Below are positions 34,827-41,027 of a stretch of DNA of 41,027 nucleotides, one piece after another (the stretch's first letter is position 1; every line of letters starts with the position of its first letter). The position numbers and the translations under genes are program-made. Under the pieces are notes generated by a model that saw only the letters and a list, made by a program, of their open reading frames with translations, did no database searches and was not told where the DNA came from. This DNA is from JAUMBM01 sp964441755 (GTDB taxonomy: Bacteria; Bacteroidota; Bacteroidia; Chitinophagales; Saprospiraceae), in contig CAYTVG010000027.1 of assembly GCA_964441755.1 (NCBI GenBank), positions 1 through 41,027 on the forward strand, given 5' to 3'.

Positions 34827-37058
34827 ATGGATAACAACAAAAGTACATCAACCAACGGCCATGCCCACCCGACCAACGGGGAGGCCAAGTGCCCCTTCTC
34901 CAGTAATGTGGTTAAGACGGTTGCCGGCGGCGGCACCTCCAATCGCGACTGGTGGCCCAACCAACTGAAGCTCAACATTCTGCGGCAGCATTCCAGTCTT
35001 TCCAACCCTATGGGTGAAGACTTCAACTACGCGGAAGCGTTTAAGTCGCTCGACCTGGCCGCTGTTAAGAAAGATATCTTTGAGCTGATGACCAACTCGC
35101 AGGACTGGTGGCCTGCCGACTATGGTCACTACGGACCGTTTTTCATCCGCATGGCCTGGCACAGTGCGGGTACTTACCGGATTGCCGACGGCCGCGGGGG
35201 CGCGGGCAGCGGCACGCAGCGCTTTGCGCCGCTGAACAGCTGGCCCGACAATGCCAACCTCGACAAGGCGCGGCTGCGGCTGTGGCCGATCAAGCAAAAG
35301 TATGGTCGCAAGATCTCCTGGGCCGACCTCATGGTACTGGCGGGCAACTGCGCGATGGAATCTATGGGCTTCAAAACGTTTGGTTTCGGCGGTGGCCGCG
35401 AGGACGTATGGGAGCCGGAGGAGGACATCTACTGGGGTGCTGAGGCTGAGTGGCTGGGCGATAAGCGCTATACGGGCGACCGCGAGCTGGAAAACCCGCT
35501 GGCGGCTGTGCAAATGGGTCTCATCTACGTGAATCCGGAAGGCCCCAATGGCAATCCCGATCCGCTGGCGGCAGCACGTGACATCCGTGAGACTTTTGGC
35601 CGCATGGCCATGAACGACGAGGAGACGGTGGCGCTCATCGCCGGCGGACATACCTTCGGCAAAACCCACGGCGCTGCTGATCCGAGCAAGTATGTGGGTG
35701 CTGAGCCTGCAGGCGCCAGCATTGAAGAGCAGAGCATGGGCTGGAAGAATACTTTCGGTACCGGTCATGGCGAGCACACCATCACCAGTGGTCTGGAAGG
35801 TGCCTGGACGACGACGCCTATCAGCTGGAGCAACAATTATTTCGAAAATCTCTTTGGCTACGAGTGGGAACTCACCAAGAGTCCTGCCGGTGCCCACCAG
35901 TGGAAGCCCAAAGGGGATGCCGGTGCCGGTACGGTGCCGGATGCGCACAATCCGGCTGTACGCCATGCGCCTATGATGCTGACGACCGACCTGGCGCTGC
36001 GCGTAGATCCTGCTTATGAAAAGGTTTCCCGTCGTTTCTACGAAAATCCTGACGAGTTTGCTGACGCTTTTGCGCGTGCCTGGTTCAAGCTTACGCACCG
36101 CGATATGGGTCCCCGCGCCCGCTACCTCGGGCCCGAAGTGCCTGCTGAGGAGCTGATCTGGCAAGATCCGGTGCCGGCTGTCGACCACCCGCTGGTGGAT
36201 GCGCAGGATGTTGCTGCGCTCAAAGAAAAGGTGCTGGCTACAGGCCTGAGTGTAGCAGAGCTCGTATATACTGCCTGGTCTTCTGCTTCCACTTTCCGGG
36301 GCTCCGACAAGCGCGGTGGCGCCAACGGCGGCCGCCTGCGGTTGTCTCCGCAGAAATACTGGGCCGTCAACCATCCTGCGCAGTTGTCTAAGGTGCTGGA
36401 TACGCTGGAGGCTGTTCGCGCCGATTTCAACGCTAAGGGCAGCAAGCAGATTTCTATGGCCGACATGATCGTCCTTGCCGGTTGTGCTGCAGTTGAAAAG
36501 GCTGCTAAGAGCGCCGGCTTCGATGTGGTGGTTCCGTTTACCCCCGGTCGTACCGATGCTTCGCAGGCGCAGACAGATGTCGAGTCTTTCGCTGTACTCG
36601 AGCCGCTGGCCGACGGTTTCCGCAACTATGTCAAAGGTAAATATACGGTCTCTGCTGAAGAGATGCTGGTCGACAAGGCACAGCTGCTGACGCTGACGGC
36701 GCCCGAAATGACGGCACTTGTAGGTGGTCTGCGTGTACTCAACGCCAACTTTGGACAGTCACCACACGGAGTGTTCACTAAGCGTCCGGAAGTGCTGACC
36801 AATGACTTTTTTGTCAATCTGCTCGATTTCAGCACCACCTGGAAAGCAGCCGATGGCGATCAGTTGTTCGAAGGCCGCGACCGCGCTACGGGCGAGCTCA
36901 AGTGGACAGCTACGCGTGTCGATCTGATCTTTGGCTCCAATACGGAACTGCGGGCGGTCGCTGAGGTGTATGGCTGCAGCGACGGACAGGAGCGCTTCGT
37001 GCGCGACTTTGTTGCTGCCTGGCACAAGGTGATGAACCTCGATCGCTTCGAGCTGTAA
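34827..37058 (+). CDS. katG: Catalase-peroxidase KatG
   Basis: 743 residues, the full length of KatG. Heme distal-site residues Arg108, Trp111 and His112 are in FIRMAWHSAGTYR. The proximal His275 is in AGGHTFGKTHGA. The Met-Tyr-Trp adduct needed for catalase activity is predicted from Trp111, Tyr234 (GLIYVNPEG) and Met260. The C-terminal duplicated domain is complete and has lost the heme ligand as usual. The enzyme disproportionates hydrogen peroxide in the cytoplasm and also has peroxidase activity. It stands alone between a series of palindromes and a terminator, so it is monocistronic. Confidence 0.98.
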   Translation: MDNNKSTSTNGHAHPTNGEAKCPFSSNVVKTVAGGGTSNRDWWPNQLKLNILRQHSSLSNPMGEDFNYAEAFKSLDLAAVKKDIFELMTNSQDWWPADYGHYGPFFIRMAWHSAGTYRIADGRGGAGSGTQRFAPLNSWPDNANLDKARLRLWPIKQKYGRKISWADLMVLAGNCAMESMGFKTFGFGGGREDVWEPEEDIYWGAEAEWLGDKRYTGDRELENPLAAVQMGLIYVNPEGPNGNPDPLAAARDIRETFGRMAMNDEETVALIAGGHTFGKTHGAADPSKYVGAEPAGASIEEQSMGWKNTFGTGHGEHTITSGLEGAWTTTPISWSNNYFENLFGYEWELTKSPAGAHQWKPKGDAGAGTVPDAHNPAVRHAPMMLTTDLALRVDPAYEKVSRRFYENPDEFADAFARAWFKLTHRDMGPRARYLGPEVPAEELIWQDPVPAVDHPLVDAQDVAALKEKVLATGLSVAELVYTAWSSASTFRGSDKRGGANGGRLRLSPQKYWAVNHPAQLSKVLDTLEAVRADFNAKGSKQISMADMIVLAGCAAVEKAAKSAGFDVVVPFTPGRTDASQAQTDVESFAVLEPLADGFRNYVKGKYTVSAEEMLVDKAQLLTLTAPEMTALVGGLRVLNANFGQSPHGVFTKRPEVLTNDFFVNLLDFSTTWKAADGDQLFEGRDRATGELKWTATRVDLIFGSNTELRAVAEVYGCSDGQERFVRDFVAAWHKVMNLDRFEL

Positions 37059-37116
37059 TCGAGGTCTCTTAGAAACGCTTTTGGGCGGTCGTACCGCCCG
37101 GGAGTGGTTCTTATTA

Positions 37117-37161
37117 AAAAGCTGCAGCTGCTTTTCTTTGAAAAGTGGCTGCAGCTTTTTT
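37117..37161 (+). terminator. Intrinsic terminator of katG
   Basis: A hairpin with 12-bp arms AAAAGCTGCAGC and GCTGCAGCTTTT is followed by further T residues, about 60 bp after the katG stop. A smaller hairpin GGGCGG-TCGTA-CCGCCC lies just before it at 37083-37099. Confidence 0.85.
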
Positions 37162-37204
37162 GGTTCTTGGTCGAATATAATAATGGGTATTGAGATCTAG
37201 CCCC

Positions 37205-37660
37205 CCCTAAGTTGGGACGAAATGTGGGTGTGATTTTTTCCGTACAACGGAAGCCCCGTTAGGAGGGTGATATGGGTAGCACTCGTAGGAACATAATGTG
37301 GGTGTGATGTTTTCCGTACAACGGAAGCCCCGTTAGGGGCGTGATATGGGTAGCACCCGTTAGGGACGAAATGTGGGTGTGATTTTTTCCGTACAACGAA
37401 AGCCCCGTTAGGGGCGTGATATGGGTAGCACCCGTTAGGGGCGTGATATGGGTAGCAACGGCACCGGTGTTTTCCGGAGCCCCGTCAGGGGCGTGATATG
37501 GGTAGCACCCGTCAGGGGCGTGATATGAGTAGCAACGGCACCGGTGTTTTCCGGAGCCCCGTCAGGGGCGTGATATGGGTAGCACCCGTCAGGGGCGTGA
37601 TATGAGTAGCAACGGCACCGGTGTTTTCCGGAGCCCCGTTAGGGGCGTGATATGGGTAGT
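37205..37660. repeat. REP-like repeat cluster, class 1
   Basis: About nine hairpin cores of the type GCCCCGTTAGGGGC or its relative CCCGTCAGGGGC alternate with GATATGGGTAGCA and ATGTGGGTGTGA. The last part contains three near-identical units of about 95 bp with the linker AACGGCACCGGTGTTTTCCG, which shows recent tandem expansion. The same class lies next to the transposase remnant at 21129. No gene is present; the plus-strand ORF starting at 37575 is spurious. Confidence 0.88.
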
Positions 37661-37735
37661 TCTTACATGCGGCAAATCTACGAAACCCTCTTCATTTGGA
37701 CTAGAGCCGCTTTTTCATAGCCAATGTTACCTTTT

Positions 37736-38425
37736 TTACAGCCGCAAACGCAGCCTTACGCCCCCTTCCACGACCCGGTTGATGTAACTGTCGTACAAAA
37801 ACAACTGGTAGTCCATAAACGTGATGCGCAGGTGCGGCTCTATACCCAGTATCAGCGCATTGCCCAGGAAGTACTCCAGTCCGGTAAAAACACCGGCAGA
37901 AAAACTCCAGGGCTGCAGCCGGTTGTTAGCCTCTTTGATAGGCTCCGCCGGAAAATTCTGGTAAATAACCCGCGTGTCCCAATCTGCCCGCAACTGCCGG
38001 TGCACCTGCCCCCCTGCCCCCCAGTGGAAAGCGTAGCGCTTACCCAGCCTGTGCTGCCGGCGATATACCTCCAGCGGTAGGCTGAGGGCGTGCAGTTGCA
38101 GGTCATTGAATATTTTAGACTCCGTGCCCAGCAGTATGTCCTGTCCAAAACGCAGGCCTTCAATCCGGTGGCGCAGCCGGCTGTAGCGATAGCCGAGGCC
38201 TGTACGCAGGAAGTATCCCCGGCTTAACTCATATGAAAGCTGCAGGCCGCCGGCATAACTCCCCATGATGTCTGCATACTCTTTCGGCTCCGTGAGCAGA
38301 TTTGGCTTCTGTTCTATAAATGCCAAACCGCCATGGGCTGATAGCTCCGCACTCAGTGAAAACCTTGGTTGTGCTCCCAGTATCCAGACGGTCAAAGAGA
38401 GCAGTGTTGTCCAATAGAATCTCAT
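37736..38425 (-). CDS. PorT-like outer-membrane beta-barrel protein
   Basis: 229 residues from the ATG at 38425. The longer open frame upstream (to 38512) adds a charged stretch without signal-peptide character, so MRFYWTTLLSLTVWILGAQP, a good signal peptide, is the likely start. The rest shows alternating hydrophobic/aromatic strands typical of an 8-stranded barrel (for example YFLRTGLGYRYSRLRH, YAFHWGAGGQVHRQL, ALILGIEPHLRITFMDYQLF) and ends in RLRLRL. It resembles the 'outer membrane beta-barrel' proteins frequent in Bacteroidota. Function unknown. Confidence 0.75.
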   Translation of the reverse strand: MRFYWTTLLSLTVWILGAQPRFSLSAELSAHGGLAFIEQKPNLLTEPKEYADIMGSYAGGLQLSYELSRGYFLRTGLGYRYSRLRHRIEGLRFGQDILLGTESKIFNDLQLHALSLPLEVYRRQHRLGKRYAFHWGAGGQVHRQLRADWDTRVIYQNFPAEPIKEANNRLQPWSFSAGVFTGLEYFLGNALILGIEPHLRITFMDYQLFLYDSYINRVVEGGVRLRLRL

Positions 38426-38473
38426 AATCTTATAGTTGTTATTTTTCAATTTTTGGTGCAGCGCGTGGCGGGC

Positions 38474-38492
38474 TTTTTGCCTCCGGCAAAAA
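38474..38492. terminator. Small hairpin between the barrel gene and the regulator gene
   Basis: TTTTTGCC-TCC-GGCAAAAA forms a short hairpin with A/T runs on both sides, usable in both directions. The rest of 38426-38790 shows no gene. Confidence 0.45.
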
Positions 38493-38790
38493 ATTTGCTG
38501 CGCGCAGAGCAATCAGGCATTTTTTTTGGGGGTAAAAATACGGCCAACTGTTGTGACACGGCTTATTTAGGGAACGAAATGTAAAAGGAAAATCTCCGCA
38601 AAAACACGCGTTTGTTTTTTTCGTACCCTTTCCTTAAACGATAGAATTGTGTATGTTTGTATAGCTGTGTAATAAGTTTTTTTCCGGCAGCTTGTGGATG
38701 CCCTGACAGCTGGCGGTTGTGGACCAGCTTCAGTGACTCGCTGTAAAAAACCCTTGCAATTTTTCGGTCAAAAAAAAACCGCAATACACG

Positions 38791-40317
38791 CTAAATCAAC
38801 GCCATGAATTCAACCAAACCAATATCTTTATTGTTGATTTCCAGCTTTTTCCGCAAGCGCGTACGAGCCACCATGATGCTGTGATTGGACTGCCCTGTGA
38901 TGCTCGAAATTTCCTTTGAGGACAAATTCAGGCGCAGGAAAGCACATAGCTTTCGCTCATTGGGCGTCAGTCCGGGAAATTTTTCCTGCAGCCTTTTGTA
39001 AAAACCGACATCTACCTGCTGAAAGCGAATTTCAAATTCATTCCACAGCTGCTCATTGCCCGAGATCTGCATATTGGAAGCCAGATCTGTGAGTTTATGC
39101 TTGTTGAGCTTACTTTTATCTTGCGCATCGATAAGTTGCTGTAAAATATCCGTGATGAGCGCGTGTTGCTGGATTTCTTTGATAGACTGGGTGACGAGCG
39201 CCTTATCTCTATGCTCTATTTCATGCTTCAGCTGCTCCTTCTCCTGCTCAATGATGGAAGATTTTGAGGCTGCAATATCTTGCTGTTCCTGCAGGATTGC
39301 AGCCGATTTTTTTCGGTAGCGCAGGTAAATCACCCACAGCCCTACAAGCAGCAGACAACTGATCACAATGGCTCCGGTGTAGATATACTGTCTTCGGGTG
39401 TTTGTTTTCTCCAACTGCTCCACTTTCTCATCGAATACGGCCGACAGTTCCTGGCGAATCAACTGGTTACTCGCCTCCTCAAGCTTCAGCTGTCGTGTAT
39501 ATTCATTGACGAGATTGAGGTACCTCAAAGCCGAATCAACCTGTCCGGTTTGTTGGTACAGATCGTACAAGGATTGTGAAATAAACTTTTTGAAGGAGTA
39601 AGCGACCTGATCATCAACCAATTGGTTGGCTTGCTGTAAAAGACTCTCAGCCTTGGCATAATTCCCCAGATCCACGTATGCATTTCCTTGATACATCAGT
39701 CCTACAGCCACACCCACCGTATGATTAATTGATTTTTCAATATCTACCACCTCTTCAAAAAGAGGCAGTGCGTCCGATGCTTTGTGCTGGTCCTGAAGTA
39801 GTTTGCCATAATTGCACAATATTTGTGAAACAATCACTTTAGGCCCGTTTTCTTTCCTGTAGTAAGCAATTCCTTTCCTGAAGGCTTCCGCCGCACTGGC
39901 CGTATCTTTTTTACCCGTATAAATGAGGCCAAGATTATTGTAAATACCTAGTACTTCATTGGCCGCCATGGGCTCATTATTGGCTCTGGCATGGGCCCGT
40001 AAATAGCCATACGCTTTATTGATATTCAATTCCGCTGCTTCATAATCCTCCAAAATTAGTCGGATAGCACCTATGTTAAAATAAGCATATCCGAGCACTC
40101 TGTTGTCTTTTGTATCTTTGACAGCTTCCAGATGGCGCACATAATAGCGAGCCGCCTGACCAGTCAGCCCGATACGCTGGCAGTTTCTGCCTGCTTCCTT
40201 AAGCGCTCCCGCCAACAGTCTTTTATCAGTCGACTGCTCTGCTGCCTCTACGGCTTGTACTGCATACCGCAGAGAGGCCCCGTAGTCACTGAGCTGACTT
40301 TCTACACTCAAAGCCAA
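38791..40317 (-). CDS. TPR / transmembrane / LuxR-type HTH regulator (open part of an interrupted gene)
   Basis: The uninterrupted frame begins with TTG at 40317 and encodes up to 508 residues. Order: TPR repeats (about 1-290, for example LGIYNNLGLIYTGKKDTASA and GNAYVDLGNYAKAESLLQQA), one membrane segment (about 311-333, IYTGAIVISCLLLVGLWVIY), a charged coiled coil (about 340-400), and a C-terminal LuxR/GerE-type helix-turn-helix (LTPNERKLCAFLRLNLSSKE, then HSIMVARTRLRKKL). This architecture is a common Bacteroidota envelope-to-DNA regulator with the TPRs in the periplasm. The natural 5' end, with the signal peptide, lies upstream and is cut off by a TGA. If translation starts at TTG the protein lacks an export signal. 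Confidence 0.85.
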   Translation of the reverse strand: MALSVESQLSDYGASLRYAVQAVEAAEQSTDKRLLAGALKEAGRNCQRIGLTGQAARYYVRHLEAVKDTKDNRVLGYAYFNIGAIRLILEDYEAAELNINKAYGYLRAHARANNEPMAANEVLGIYNNLGLIYTGKKDTASAAEAFRKGIAYYRKENGPKVIVSQILCNYGKLLQDQHKASDALPLFEEVVDIEKSINHTVGVAVGLMYQGNAYVDLGNYAKAESLLQQANQLVDDQVAYSFKKFISQSLYDLYQQTGQVDSALRYLNLVNEYTRQLKLEEASNQLIRQELSAVFDEKVEQLEKTNTRRQYIYTGAIVISCLLLVGLWVIYLRYRKKSAAILQEQQDIAASKSSIIEQEKEQLKHEIEHRDKALVTQSIKEIQQHALITDILQQLIDAQDKSKLNKHKLTDLASNMQISGNEQLWNEFEIRFQQVDVGFYKRLQEKFPGLTPNERKLCAFLRLNLSSKEISSITGQSNHSIMVARTRLRKKLEINNKDIGLVEFMALI

Positions 40318-40482
40318 CAGCAGGTTTACTTTTACGGAATCTGCTGCTGCCTTTTTAAGTAACTGCTGTAGCGAGTCTAATCGGTTATCCCCCTGCGCAG
40401 ACAGACTGAGTCCCGGTTCACCTCAACCTGCAAAAAATAAGCAACTCCCTATCAATAGAAATACGCTGCCAAATTTCTTCAT
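40318..40482 (-). pseudogene. 5' part of the TPR-LuxR gene, interrupted by an in-frame TGA
   Basis: Reading in the same frame upstream gives an ATG at 40482 and MKKFGSVFLLIGSCLFFAG, a clear signal peptide. Codon 20 is TGA (40425-40423), followed by GEPGLSLSAQGDNRLDSLQQ and on into the open frame. The stop replaces the residue directly after FAG, where a lipobox Cys (TGC or TGT) would be expected. One base change would restore a complete lipoprotein of about 560 residues. Nonsense mutation or sequencing error is most likely. Confidence 0.8.
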
Positions 40483-40708
40483 TATGTAATTACAGTGTTT
40501 GCTTGTCCAACTACAAAACCTCTGCGAACGAAGATATGGTAGCGACATGGCAGATTTTTTTGTTACTGCACGATCATTGTAGCTTGTACCGCATACGTAC
40601 GAGCTTATTTTTAACAGACGTGGTCTTTACACCTTCTCTCTCGATAACAAAAGTACAATAGAATTATTACTCAATATTTAAAATTATTGCCAATAACATT
40701 TCTATGCC
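40483..40708. other. Intergenic AT-rich region
   Basis: Upstream region of the TPR-LuxR gene. It must hold that gene's promoter on the minus strand, but I cannot point to a convincing TAnnTTTG. No gene is seen. Confidence 0.5.
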
Positions 40709-40832
40709 CGTACGCAAATCAAATTATCGTATTAAAAAATACACAATATTTAAGAACGCCTTTATTTGTTGGACAGTTTTCATCGGATGATAGCTGAATC
40801 AACGATTTTATGCGACAATCTGGTTTGCGCCC
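40709..40832. mobile_element. MITE-like element, third copy (inverse orientation)
   Basis: Reverse-orientation copy of the element at 1875: its right end ATGCGACAATCTGGTTTGCG with CCC at 40830-40832 is the complement of that element's left end, and the middle shares GATGATAGCTGAATCAACG. The left inverted repeat (ACGCAAATCAAATTATCGTA) is degenerate. Length is about 124 bp as in the first copy. Like the copy at 21659 it abuts class 2 REP-like repeats. Confidence 0.82.
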
Positions 40833-41027
40833 GGTGTTTCCCGGGGTCCCGTAAGGACGGAATATGGGTAGAAAACAACAACCCCGGTGTTTTCCAGAGT
40901 CCCGTAGGGACGGAATATGGGTAGAAAACAACAACCCCGGTATTTTCCAGAGTCCCGTAGGGACGCGATGTGGGTAGACCCGTAGGGACGCAATGTGGGT
41001 AGTCCCGTAGGGACGCAATGTGGGTAG
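40833..41027. repeat. REP-like repeat cluster, class 2, running into the window edge
   Basis: About five units with the hairpin GTCCC-GTA-GGGAC, followed by GAATATGGGTAGAAAACAAC or a shortened form ending in TGTGGGTAG. The last two units are short (about 23 bp). The ORFs that cover it are spurious. Confidence 0.85.

Noticed and set aside
34848..36374. 508-residue minus-strand ORF
   Set aside because: Antisense shadow of katG.
40423..40425. Selenocysteine at the in-frame TGA
   Set aside because: No SECIS-like hairpin can be argued, the position is inside a signal peptide, and a one-base change from a lipobox Cys codon is simpler.

Overview
The window looks like a chromosomal segment of a member of the Bacteroidota. 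Evidence: candidate promoters of the TAnnTTTG type, few purine-rich ribosome binding sites, a TPR/membrane/LuxR-type regulator, a PorT-like barrel protein, a GH30 lipoprotein, and intergenic REP-like repeats that translate into spurious low-complexity ORFs. A Saprospiraceae-like host is a guess, not a demonstration. GC is high in the housekeeping genes and low in leaders and mobile repeats.

Layout. 1-1620 holds a TPR protein. 1621-28000 is a defence island with near mirror-image layout: a CARF plus PD-(D/E)XK nuclease gene of the Card1/Can2 (DUF1887) type (2041-3159); CRISPR array 1 (3382-7551, about 58 repeats) with its leader on the right; a 34-bp minisatellite (7710-8321); a complete type 1 BREX operon on the minus strand in canonical order brxA-brxB-brxC-pglX-pglZ-brxL (21007 down to 8475); an IS200-like transposase remnant among REP-like repeats and a MITE; CRISPR array 2 (about 21760-26053, 57 full repeats plus one truncated) with the same repeat and the same leader; and a second Card1/Can2-type gene (26694-27725). 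No cas1, cas2, cas10 or other effector gene lies in the window, so processing, interference and cyclic-oligoadenylate signalling must come from elsewhere.

Both arrays are inferred to be transcribed on the minus strand, from AT-rich leaders that share a putative promoter. Comparing spacers shows families of different spacers that encode the same short peptides with mainly synonymous changes, always in the sense direction on the plus strand. The crRNAs would therefore be antisense to phage mRNAs. This fits an RNA-sensing (type III) system that activates Card1-type nucleases, beside a DNA-modification-based BREX barrier.

28000-41027 is ordinary accessory and housekeeping sequence: a small membrane protein, a beta-lactamase-fold serine hydrolase with an M20-type peptidase, an OmpA-like protein with a helix-hairpin-helix protein, a GH30 glycosidase, katG, a REP-like cluster, a barrel protein, and a TPR-LuxR regulator interrupted by an in-frame TGA in its signal peptide. 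A MITE copy and more REP-like repeats close the window.
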